A DNA stretch of 64,000 nucleotides from Malania oleifera. Taxonomy: Eukaryota; Streptophyta; Magnoliopsida; Santalales; Ximeniaceae. The stretch spans positions 26,298,182 through 26,362,181 of the forward strand of contig NC_080417.1 of the NCBI RefSeq assembly GCF_029873635.1, written 5' to 3'. The notes under the pieces are model-generated. The model had not been told where the DNA came from. It saw only the letters and a program-made list of their open reading frames with translations, and searched no databases. Below, piece by piece: positions 36,106 to 45,735 of the stretch (within the stretch, counting starts at the first letter, position 1; every line of letters starts with the position of its first letter). Position numbers and translations under genes: made by a program.

Positions 36106-38734
36106 AATAGTTTGACCACTGCCTAATCGACCGAACATGCCCAGTTCATTTTCACTCGGTTGACTGAACTCCCTAGGAGTCAACACTTTGACCATCTAGT
36201 CGATCGTGCCTAGATTGCATGCCAACGCCCAGGTTAACCGAGTTCCCACGTATAAGAAATCAACGGTCTGGTCGACCGAACTAGTTAGTTCAAAAGGTTC
36301 CCGGTCGACCAAACTGCGGTAAATAGAAAAATCGCCCCAGAACCTCCATGTTCGGTTGACCAAACTTGTAGTTCAAATGATGCCTGGTCGACCAAACTTG
36401 CACAACTTGGTCAACCGAACCTGCCTTCGGTTGACTGGTGCTCTTGGGTTGCCACAATATTTTTGCCGTGGTTAAAGTTTTTAAATAGGGTTTATTGTGT
36501 TAAAATGTTTTAAAACAATAATAATAATACCCTATATGTCCCCAACGACTATAATTCTTCCCACTTCTATATATAGTCCCTCATTTGCTAAGATTAAGCA
36601 TGTATTAGGATTTAAGATTAGGAAAAATTCTCTGAAAATATTTTTATCCAAAATTTCTATATTTTCATATCTCTTCAATCATATAGCAAAAATCTACCAC
36701 CTATACTCATCCAAGTTATTTATTTTGAAAGAAGGTAGTATTCTTTATACTCTTTGGATAGGCTAAACTCTCCTTAGTTTTCGTTTGATTGTGTATTGAT
36801 TTTTGGAGAGTTGCTTAAGGTTTTTCCTATAATATTTCATTCATAAATATTTGATTGGGAAAAATCCTTGTGTGGCTTAAGATCTTGCATCCTCATTGCA
36901 AGTATCATAAGCTTGAATTGTGCTTTGATGATAACATCTCTAGCAAGCTTATAAACCCTGTTATCTACTGTACTCAAAATTTGAGAAATATTTTTATGAT
37001 TTCTATTTAGAGTTGTAGAGACTATTTGATTGTTCCCACAATAAGCATATTAGCTTGATATCAAAAGTCTCACCCTCACACACATACATTGATATACATT
37101 TGATTGAGAGTTAACACTTGAGTTACTAAAACCTCACTTGAGCTTAATATCCTATCATATGTGAGTGCATTATTTGATTGAGTATATCGTTGCAAATCTG
37201 CTTAGTCTAAAAAACACTTTATTTGTACGAAAATTTTTATATTCGCTGTATTCCAGGTACGGGCCTGAAGAGGGAGACTAGCCCTGTTGAATAGTTCCAG
37301 ACTAGCTTAGACCTGGTTAGGAAAGTTAGGTGCGCCATCCTAGTAAGGCGTGTTGGTTGAGGTCAGCCCCGCTAATTGATCTAATTGTAATTGGTGCCGT
37401 TCCACCCGTTAAGTAAGCATTAGTGGAATCCTCAGGCTTGCGAGCTAGAGGCGGGGACGTAGGCACAGTTGGCCGAACCCCAATAACATATCGTGTGTGC
37501 ATTTTATTTTTCCGTAATTCATTTATCGCACATGTATGTTATGTTGTGAATGTTGCGCATTACTTAATTTCTGAACATTATATTTATCTACGTATTTGGA
37601 ACTATATAGACAAACCCTAGGTTGTGAATATACTGCTGTTAAATTAGCTAAACTTAGGAATAAATTTTAATATTCCAATTCATCCCCCTCTTGGGAATAC
37701 ACCAAAGCTAATATATAGTTTAGTGGTCTCTTACTACTTGATCTCCGGAGAGAACGCCATAGCCTCACACTATTCACTCACAAGGAGAGGGACAAGCTTT
37801 ACAAGCTCAAGTAAAGAAATGTTTCTTCTATATTCAACTTCAACTTCATGTCTTGTTCTTACAATAAGAAGGCTATTTATAGGCACAGTCTAGGAGACAA
37901 AGCATTAAACACTCAACAACTCTCAACAACTTTCAACAACTATCAACAACTTTCAATAACTATTAACCTAACACGATTAATAGTTACTAAAAAACAAGGA
38001 ACTCCAACTCATAAGCACACAAGTCAAGCTTAGTTGTCTTGCATTATTACAATTCAAATTTGAAATTTAAACATATTCCAAAAGGAAGGCCAAAACCGTG
38101 TGGGGCCCATTGGAGCCATGTGGGGCTCAAAAGCCGTGTGGGGCCCACATGGGCTTTGAGTTGGACTTTACTTCAATACTTCACTTGGGTCTTCAAGCAT
38201 GGTCTTTAAGCACCTAATAATCAAGAGATAACATATCCACGAAAAATATAAATTAACACAATAACAAAGTCTTCACATAAAAAAAGTCTTCCATCAAAGA
38301 AGTAGAAGATCTTCAATTGATCCAATGTGTTTTTGCAAAATAGATATAAATAATAGTGGGCATCTAGAGGTCGTCCACGTGTCACCATGTCAGCAAAGGA
38401 GTGGACATCAGGAGGTTGTCCATGTGTCATCATATCAGTAAAAGGGATACATAAGGCATGTTGATCCTCATCATCTGCTCCAGGTGGAATAAGAGAGACG
38501 CAGTGCTCCCTAATAGACTCAGGTTGGGGTATTACAAAATGGTATCAAAACAATTACCCAGCCAGAAGTGTGATGAGATTCACATCGCCTAGGTTTGGAA
38601 ATGTGGGTTCACAATGAGGACGTAACGTTTTGTAAATGGGGGAGATTGTGATACCTCGTGGAAGAAAAAAATAAAAAGGATTTGATGTTACTACCCATAT
38701 CAATAGGGTTCACATTTCTTTTCGGGAGCCTTTT

Positions 38735-38806
38735 CATAAGAACTCCACGGTTAAGCGTACTTGGCTTGGAGTAATCTTGGGATGAGTGACCTTCTGGGAA
38801 GTTTTC
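38735..38806 (+). promoter_or_regulatory. 5S-rRNA-derived block (pol III control region) in Cassandra LTR 2
   Basis: CATAAGAACTCC, GGTTAAGCGTACTTGG, TTGGGATGAGTGACC and TTCTGGGAAGTT follow in the order and spacing of plant 5S rRNA (CATCAGAACTCC, AGTTAAGCGTGCTTGG, TAGGATGGGTGACC, TCCTGGGAAGTC). These cover the A-box, intermediate element and C-box of a 5S gene. In Cassandra elements this block is thought to drive RNA polymerase III transcription. It is not a ribosomal gene copy: the 5' part of 5S is absent and the flanks are LTR. Confidence 0.88.
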
Positions 38807-39029
38807 TCAGAAAGTATATGAGTGAGGATAAAACACACTGAAAACGATACGTGTTGGTCTGTGAGGCTAGTCATTAGTCCGATAAGGGCTGCTTCCCTGT
38901 TGTCTGGTCCAGGTGGAGGAGGAGAGACGCAGTGTTTCCTGGCAGACTCAGGTTGGGGCGTTACATATCCGCTTAAGTTTGGAGCATTCATTGTATAACA
39001 ATTTCTATTGATTTCGCTTTGTAAGAGCA

Positions 39030-39345
39030 TCTCCACCTATTAAAGGAGAGAGAAGACTCTGCCTAGTGAAGGAGAGAGGCGACTTCGCCTATTGAAGGAG
39101 AGAGGCAACTCTGCATAAGTAAAGGAGAGAGACATCTCCGCCTAGTGAAGAGAAAGGTAACTCCGCCTATTGAAGGAGAGAGACAACTCTGCCTAAGTAA
39201 AGGAGAGAGACAACTCTTCCTAAGTAAAGAAGAGAGACATCTCTGCCTAGTGAAGGAGAGAGGTAACTTCGCCTATTGAAGGAGAGATTGTAAAGGCTTC
39301 TCCGCCAACTAAAAGAAAGAGGTTTTCTCCACCTATTGAAGGAGT
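39030..39345. repeat. Minisatellite of about 28-bp units in LTR A
   Basis: About ten to eleven degenerate units of the form TCCGCCTAGTGAAGGAGAGA plus GRCAAC follow each other, with TATTGAAGG, TAGTGAAGG and TAAGTAAAGG variants alternating. Spacing is about 27-29 bp. Confidence 0.9.
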
Positions 39346-39615
39346 ACATAGTGGAATTCTCAAGTGGATTGCTTGAGGCAAAGACATAGGCAAGGATTGC
39401 CGAACCTTGTAAAAATACGAGTTTTATTCTCTCTTCCCTAATCTCTTTAAATTAAGCACACTTATATTTGTTTATATATTTGTTGCGATTGTTAATTGTA
39501 TTTGCTCATTTAGATCACGTTCTTAAGCTGTGGTTAAAATTGTTAGCATTAGCTTAAATTTTTAAAATATCCAATTCATCCTCCCTCTTGGGACTACACC
39601 TTTTCTAACATCGAT

Positions 39616-42600
39616 GTCTTACCTTTTTCGTTTTCTTTATAAATTTGAATTAAGGCATTGAGTCATGTAAGAATATGAGAAGTAATGTTAGTCAGATACT
39701 GCAAGTTCTTGGAGGAAATGGGATGTTCATGTTTTTGTAGTACTTCTGTTTCAAGATTAATGTTGCGAACAGTTGAGCTTTGTATCATATATTATTGAGT
39801 CTTCGTGTTCAATCACTCAATTCTTTTAAAGGTGGGCTTGATAAGTTTTGCCAATGATAAACAAACGGAAATCAAGTTTATTAATTGTTGGGTATGCATA
39901 AAAAATATGGCACTGCTACATTAATAATTCTTTAGCTGTTGCACACTGAAATGGGAAAATCCCCTGGTTTGTGACATAATAAATCTAAATCCATGGGCAT
40001 AATTAAGTTAAATCCATGGTAAAATATGGCATTTGTCTTAATACTATAAATCTGCTTATGTAATTCGTATAGGTATTGAGTTTGCTGTGTCATGTTTGTT
40101 CAAAGAGATCTACGGAGTGAATACTATGATCATAATCTTCATTCAGAAGGGATCTTAAAGGATGGAGTTGCATTTTTTTGTGACGTATCATTTTTGGGCC
40201 TTTATCTCTCTACCACAGAGGGAACACCATGATCATAATCTTCATTCAAAAGGGATCTTGAAGGATTGAGCTGCATTTGTTTGTGACATTTCATTTTTGG
40301 GCCTCTAGCGTTCCATGTAAAACCTTTCCATTGCTTACCAAACTCTACATTCATGTTGTAGTACTAAACCTTTATTCTCTTCTTTCACTATTTCTTTTTT
40401 GTTCCTCCCTTGTCTTTGTTTCTATAGTTTGATGTATTCCCTGCAAGTTATAAATATATAGTGCAATCTTTGCAACCCTTCAATAGTCATTATCATAAAA
40501 CTCTTTCTAACTCTTCCATGGGGTGAGTAGGCGTCGAGTATCAACATGTGCTTTGTACTGCTAGACTCAGTTTTGCCTAAATTTCTGCTCTCACTGACCG
40601 AATTTGTAAGTACAGTGTAGAAGTTAGATAAATGTGCTCTTAAAGGGATTCCGACACTTACAAGGTAGCACAAGGATTTTGGGGTGTGGAATCAGCATAA
40701 ATTTATTACTTTTTTTTTTTTTGGCATCTCTAAGGTCAGTTTCAGTGTAACATGCATAGTTTGTTTGGTTCATTCTGAGAAAAAAAGTATGATATAATCT
40801 TGATGACTAGGCAGTCTCATATGTAGGTTATAGAGTTCCCTGGCCATTTCTAGAGCAGGATCATCTGCCCCCCGTCATAATTATAATAATTGCCCGTGTG
40901 GAATTTAGCATGTCTGTCCTACTTGTTTCAGCTATAGTTTTAGTCTTATATGAGCCCCCTCCATAACTATAAAGAATTGCTGCATGACACAGGAACTGCG
41001 TATGTTGGTTACTTGGTTATATGTTTCTATCCTGTCTTGCAGAACAACTCGCCCATTGGCAGCCCTAAAAAATGTCCTTTAATGAGCTCATCCAAATAAA
41101 AAAGCTCTTTATTTTTATTTTTTTAATGTTTTGTTACTCATCTAATTTGTTTGTGCCTATTTTGGGATCTAGGAAATGTACTGATCCAATGCACCAAACA
41201 ATGCTCAGACATGAGATGCTCTCCATTAATGTTAAAAAGAGCTTGTCCAAACTATTTTTATTGGGAATAATGTCCTAGGTGAAACATCGCCAGTTTAATA
41301 TGTGATGCCGATATGAATAATTACTGTGCAATTGCTTTCTGCAGATTTTGTATCCGATGTCAAAGATGGACTCATCAAACTAGTGAGCACAGGCCCCCTC
41401 ATCCATATTTAAGTGTGTCAGCTGGTGATAGGTGATGCAATCAATGTAAATGTAAACAGAATGTCCTGTACACCTGTCCTTCTTTAATGCGTCCTTGTGC
41501 TTCTATAATAGTGGGAACAACAGCCCATTCCCTTTTCACTAAACTTAAAAGAGTGAAGTATGTTGGTGGAGTCATACCATCAAGCTTAAGCAGCATTTAT
41601 GAAATCTTTATATTGATCAACATCAATTTCTTCATAGACTTTGTTACAAAGGTGTGACTTGTATAGGACAGCAGCAAAGGTCATCTGCTTAATTAATGCT
41701 GCCAGTATAGGTGAAAAATCTTTATGAATATGCATGATATTTCATATGCTGCAGCCATGGGCAGGCTTCCTGATGCCAAACATGGACAGGTATCGCACTT
41801 CCTTCTTTTGTTCCTCTTTAGTTGATCAATTAGCCTCTGTAATTTCTTAACTGCTGGGTTTATTCCTAGTCATAGCTTCTAATGTCATTAATACTTACAT
41901 TCTGTGTCAATAGGGACACTGTTTGCTTATTTTGGTAATTACCGTATAATCAGACAAGTAGGTTGGGTTGGGGTTCAAAATATATATAGGCATGTGCTAA
42001 ATGACTAGATAGTCACTGTTGTAACAGTTAAGTAGACGGAAAAGAAAATAAGCAACAGTGAAGTTAGCAATCAAACTAAAAACACATATATAGTATAGAT
42101 AAGAGAACTGTGTTCAATTTATCCATTAACTATAGACGTGTCAATCATCATCATCACCACCACCACCCTCTTCTTCCAATTTTTCCTGTTCAAGCCACAC
42201 TGGCCCCAAAGATGGAACAAGGTCAAAACACTACACTAAATTGTCGCTTGTGTTAGTTGAGAGAAAGCGAACACAAGCTTTGTCTTGTTTGCATTGTATT
42301 GTATATATATATATTTCAACTTCCTAGCCCAAGCAACCTATGGAAATTAGGGCATGTGAAGAGATGAGGCCTGCATGAAAATGCGAATTAATTGGACTGT
42401 GTTGTTTATAACAATTATAAATTACAATCCTTGTTATGTATGTGTTACTTTTTCAGAAATTCTAATTATGAGTTTGTCCCATGTTCATTTTAACATATAG
42501 ATAGATCTTAAATTTTAATATATTAAACTTTTGGAGCAAAGTTGGTACTCATTTATATATATTGGGCCTGTTTGGAAGGACTCTTTTGGTGTTAACATTA

Positions 42601-42773
42601 TTGTCAAGTATATCTGCCTTTTTTTGGGCTCTATTGGATTTAAAATATATAATATGGGTACTCAGCCCCTATCCTATATCACTCCATCCTCCCTAAGATA
42701 TGGAGACTTACTTTACATTTGGAATTACCTAGAAAAGACTCTTACCTCGAAGAGGTCTATTAAAAATTTGAAC
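39616..42773. other. Intergenic DNA right of the nest
   Basis: Mixed-composition sequence without a convincing gene. A diverged direct repeat lies at 40126-40305. A possible short exon-like stretch (GCCATGGGCAGGCTTCCTGA followed by a GGTATCG donor-like site, about 41755-41795) could not be tied to a family. I see nothing else recognisable. Confidence 0.5.
40126..40305. repeat. Diverged direct repeat, 76-bp units 103 bp apart
   Basis: ATGATCATAATCTTCATTCA and the following GGGATCTT, TGCATTT and TTTTTGGGCCT phrases occur at 40126-40201 and again at 40229-40305, with about 10% differences. Confidence 0.85.
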
Positions 42774-43055
42774 AAAAGACATTGAACTCCCTTAAGATTT
42801 GCAAAAAGATATTAACCTCCCTTGAGATTTCAAAAATTTTAAAGACCTTTCCTGAGGTTTGGCAAAAAAACATAAACCTTCTTTCAAAAGATTTGTCTTT
42901 TTATAAAATATAAGAGAATGTTTGTGTCTTTTTGGTAAATCTCAAGAGAGGTCCCTGAAAATTTTAAAATCTTAAAGGAGGTTCATGAAAATTTTTAAAC
43001 ATTTAGGAAGGTCCTTGTCTTTTAGTCAAATCTTAGGGGAGGTGAATGTCTTTTG
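42774..43055. mobile_element. Foldback/MITE-like inverted repeat element
   Basis: The left arm begins AAAAGACATTGAACTCCC and contains a second, similar unit. The right arm ends GGGGAGGTGAATGTCTTTTG, its inverted partner, also preceded by similar units. Inside each arm the unit AAAGAYATTNACCTCCC repeats about every 40 bp. No coding sequence. I could not define a TSD, so the superfamily is open. Confidence 0.55.
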
Positions 43056-43079
43056 CCTTAAAAATTTTAGGCAAACATT

Positions 43080-43672
43080 TGTGGGGAAAAATATTGTATA
43101 TGAACTAATTCTCACGTTAAATTTTGTGTCTCAATTTCATTTATTATTTGCAAGCAAATAATTCGATTCTTTCATGATTGATCATGGTTACTCAAAAACC
43201 TCTTTGGATGATTGTGTGTATGTGAAAAAATTTCTGGATGATACTTATATTATTCTCTTACTCTATGTTGATGATATGCTTGTTGTAGGATAAGACTCCT
43301 CCAAGATTGACAAGTTGAAGTAGGAATTGAGCAAGTCTTTTGCTATGAAAAACTTCGGATACCTTTGTTCACAACATTGGTTGTACTCTGTTGGTTCTTT
43401 TTTGAGAACTTTGTTCACAACATTGGTGAAGTCTTTTCATCTTGCTGCATTTTGTTATATACCTTTGTGCAGTTGTGTAAGGCTTATGCCTTTTATATCC
43501 ACTTTGTACAATATTTTGGTGATAGTGGATTTGGACCGCCGTGTCCCGTGGACGCACCTCAACATTTGAGGGAACTATGTTAAATTTCTTGTGTCTCATT
43601 TTATTTTATTATTTGCATTACGCCATTGATTTACTTGTGGGAATTAGTTCATATATAATATTTTTCCCAACA
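43080..43672 (+). mobile_element. Copia-type remnant with intact ends and TSD
   Basis: A 593-bp block starts TGTGGGGAAAAATATTG and ends AATATTTTTCCCAACA, with an exact TSD, ACATT, at 43075-43079 and 43673-43677. Inside is a copia RT fragment (about 43150-43370) with LLLYVDDMLVVG, AMKNFG and a preceding DDCVYVKK block. Partial LTR sequence is present on both sides; a GTTAAATTT...TGTGTCTCA...TTATTATTTGCA phrase is shared by both. The ends form an unusually long inverted repeat of about 33 bp. The element is broken and most of its interior is gone. Confidence 0.8.
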
Positions 43673-43945
43673 ACATTAAGGTTGATAGCTTATTTTGCAA
43701 TAAATAAATAAAAATAAATAAAAAATAAAAAAATAAAAAAAAAATAAAAATAAAAAACCTTATAAAGAATCAATTGGTCACTTGAATATTCAAGACCTAC
43801 AATCTTGTTAACTTGCAGAATCATTTTGAATTATTTGATTAATTAGATCTTGAATTTTGATGGTTTTTTTGGGGGTCTATTAGTAGTTCATGGAAGAATA
43901 AATTGGAGAAAAGCTATGATTAATCTACCAGCTACAAGAACACTC

Positions 43946-44604
43946 TGTTAGGATTGGAGGAACCTATGGGTGAGTTTGATACACATGGGTGAATACCAAC
44001 TACCTAAAAGCTTAAACCTATTAGGTCTTGGGCCCAACCATGTATATAAGCACCCATATTCAATCAAATTTTCCAATGTGGGACAAATTCACAAGTGTAA
44101 TTCTTAACAATTTTCCCTTCATCTGTGAATTCCAACCGCCCCCCCATGAACGGAAACCATCTCCTTTATGGGAGTAAGCCCTATTCCCCAACAGTTGCTC
44201 AAGTGGGCCTTACCACTGGCGCCTTACATGCATCAAATTGCATTCCACGTGCCTCCGAACCAATCCTATCTCCCACATCTTGATCATATTTAGATCCATA
44301 GCAGGCCTAGATGATCCTTATTGACCTCAGTCACACACTTGGTCGTCCAACTATTAGCACGTCAGGAGAATTTGCTTTACATTCGACTTTTTACGATGTT
44401 GTTGACCCAGAGTTACAAACCGTCGGCTCTGAAACCACTTGTTAGGATCGGAGGAGTCTCTAGTTGGGCTTGATATACATGGGTGAATAACAATTTGACC
44501 CAAAAGCTTAACTCTATTAGGTCTTGGATTCAACCATGTATATAAACACCCATCATTCACTCAAATTTTTCAATTGGACAAACTCACAAGTGGAACTCTC
44601 AATC
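43946..44604 (-). mobile_element. Second TRIM-like element with exact TSD
   Basis: Two 165-bp LTRs (43946-44110 and 44440-44604) start TGTTAGGATYGGAGGA on the + strand. They enclose 329 bp with a primer-site-like TGGTTTCAGAGCC read on the minus strand (44425-44437), which sets the orientation. CACTC flanks both sides exactly (43941-43945 and 44605-44609). There is no coding region. By eye the LTRs differ at about one site in five, so it is old. It is not Cassandra; no 5S-like block is seen. Confidence 0.8.
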
Positions 44605-44677
44605 CACTCTAATACCCCAAAACTACGAGTGGTTACCTCTCAATCCACTCTAATATCCCAAAACTACGAGTGGTTAC
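44596..44677. repeat. 41-bp tandem duplication across the TRIM edge
   Basis: CTCTCAATCCACTCTAATAY plus CCCAAAACTACGAGTGGTTAC occurs at 44596-44636 and 44637-44677 with one difference. The first unit includes the last 9 bp of the TRIM LTR and its TSD, so the duplication followed the insertion. Confidence 0.9.
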
Positions 44678-45435
44678 CTGTGGAAGTCTCATGTTCCAAT
44701 TCTCCTTCCAACTCCAATAACAAAGGGATTAAACTTACAAGATAATGGATCTTTACCGGGAAAAAGGGAAAATAAGATAATGAATCTTTACTCCAATGGT
44801 TTTTACTTTTTAACATTCCATGCTAAATGCCCAAGTTGGACTCTCGAGTCTCCATATATTTCACCACTCCAATATATATATATATTACCTAACAGGGAGA
44901 AAAGGTCTTAGCTCTGTAGACTCCATAATTGTAGCTTAACATAGTTGACTCATTGCTTCTCTCTTCACACCGTTGCAATTTTTGTTCTCATTCTTTGCAG
45001 AAATCAACTTGATGAAATAGTGAATGAGGAAGGGGATGACTAAGACCAAGGAGGATTTTCATGCAAGCCAAAATGGGCCAAAGCCCAACTGGGCATGCAA
45101 AGCCTTTTTCCATCTCTCCAACAAATGGGAGGGGGGGGGGGGCCCATTTACAGATATAAGGCTGGTGGGCACCGGGCAGTACTGCCACCGCTGGCGCTTG
45201 GAGTATATCATATCCACGGCCAAGTAGCTTTCATCAATAAAACAAAAAAATAAAAAAGAAAGGTGGAGGGTCCACTCTGTGGTTGTTGTTACTAACTGCT
45301 CCATTTGCTTAAGAATAAAATAAAATGAATGGATTTGTAGTTTTTGTAAAATATGCCCTAAATTTCCCTGCTTGCTCAAGTAACCTCTATTCAATTTCTA
45401 GTTATGTTAATTTATGATTAAATATGCTTACTTAG

Positions 45436-45473
<38 letters not shown>

Positions 45474-45474
45474 A

Positions 45475-45735
45475 TTACATAGGAACTTCAACCACCAACG
45501 ATCCCTTCGGGCCTCCTGGTGTGGCACCAAACCTACGGATCAATGTCCTTTACCTCTAGGTCTCGTTGATCAGGGTAAAGTCCGGAATGCAGACACTATT
45601 TCTGTGCATCAATTGGACGTTTGGCCAACCCGATTCCCGAGACACATCTCCATTATCATATACGGTTCCCGCTGACTCATAAAACGAACTTTCACCATCC
45701 ACAGTTCTCGCTGACTCACAGAGTAACTTAACTCT
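45475..45735. repeat. Dispersed repeat copy (pair of 54370-54580)
   Basis: CCTCCTGGTGTGGCACCAAA, CCTACGGATCAATG and CCTTTACC follow in the same order as CCCCTGATGTGGCACCAACC, TCACGAGTTGGTG and CCTTCCCC near 54391. Family not identified; possibly a SINE or part of an LTR. Confidence 0.45.

Larger units (their letters stand above)
28258..37713 (+). mobile_element. Element C: gag-only copia-type retrotransposon inside G, split by D
   Basis: The 5' LTR (28258-30214) and 3' LTR (34141-37713, interrupted by D) start TGTTGACCTTATAGGTCACG and close with CACCAAAGCTAAYA. The primer site follows directly (TGGTATTAGAGTC from 30217) and a purine tract, AAAAAAGGGGG, precedes the 3' LTR. Flanks are GATAG (28253-28257) and TATAG (37714-37718), one step apart, and the uninterrupted sister LTR of G reads GGATAGTTTAG here. 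Only gag-like coding remains (30269-31407); the other 2.7 kb of the interior has no recognisable pol. It resembles a non-autonomous, LARD-like copia derivative. By eye the LTRs differ at about 7-8% of sites. The element is broken. Confidence 0.85.
34141..37713 (+). repeat. 3' LTR of element C, interrupted by solo LTR D
   Basis: 34141-34572 and 36106-37713 together align with the 5' LTR. This copy holds an extra stretch with three more GGTCGACC-type units (about 36265-36400) that the 5' copy lacks. Confidence 0.88.
23440..38473 (-). mobile_element. Element G: Ty3/Gypsy retrotransposon, broken, split by element C
   Basis: On the minus strand the LTR starts TGATGAGGATC and ends GTCCTACATCA. The 3' LTR is at 23440-24788 and the 5' LTR at 27638-28257 plus 37719-38473 (about 1.35 kb each). 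A tRNA-Met-type primer site (TGGTATCAGTGCC on the minus strand, 27622-27634) adjoins the 5' LTR and a purine tract adjoins the 3' LTR. The target inferred from the sister Cassandra LTR is TCTGG; the flanks read TCTAG and TCTGC, each one step away. Recognisable parts are gag and pieces of pol. Much of pol is missing or unreadable and the coding region is broken in several places. By eye the LTRs differ at about 4-6% of sites. The lineage within Gypsy is uncertain. Confidence 0.85.
23181..38965 (+). mobile_element. Element B: Cassandra-type TRIM with 5S-derived LTRs, split by element G
   Basis: Two LTRs of about 319 bp (first: 23181-23439 plus 38474-38536; second: 38647-38965) start TGTGATAYC and end GGTTGGGGYRTTACA. 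They enclose a 110-bp internal region with a tRNA-Met-type primer site, TGGTATCA (from 38540), and a purine tract, GGGGGAGA, before the second LTR. Flanks are TATCT (23176-23180) and TATCC (38966-38970), a TSD with one difference. Both LTRs carry a block alignable with 5S rRNA, which identifies the Cassandra family of terminal-repeat retrotransposons in miniature. Such elements encode no protein and move with enzymes from other elements. By eye the LTRs differ at about one site in six, so the insertion is old. The first LTR is interrupted by Gypsy element G. Confidence 0.88.
22106..39610 (+). mobile_element. LTR A: outermost solo LTR (copia-type), split by nested insertions
   Basis: The left part (22106-23180) starts TGTTAGCT and the right part (38971-39610) ends CCTCTTGGGACTACACC...CTAACA. 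It is flanked by TTGAT (22101-22105) and TCGAT (39611-39615), a 5-bp TSD with one difference. Its own length, without inserts, is about 1.7 kb with no coding region, so it is a solo LTR. Both ends closely resemble those of element C in style (a TTTTGATAATRACAAA phrase shortly after the start and CCAATTCAYCC...TCTTGGG before the end), so A and C belong to related copia families. It contains GTGACCGAAC-type phrases (about 22751-22810) and a minisatellite at 39030-39345. It is the host of every other element of the nest. Confidence 0.8.

Noticed and set aside
38735-38806. Possible true 5S rRNA gene
   Set aside because: Only the internal and 3' part of 5S is present, with substitutions, and the flanks are Cassandra LTR.
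39030-39345. Regular 28-bp repeats
   Set aside because: No spacers between units; a minisatellite inside an LTR.
41755-41795. Possible isolated exon ending in a GGTATCG donor
   Set aside because: Too short to recognise, no partner exon found on either side.
45024-45394. Open frames near 45.1 kb with a Cys/Trp-containing segment
   Set aside because: No domain, and the G-run interrupts any consistent reading.
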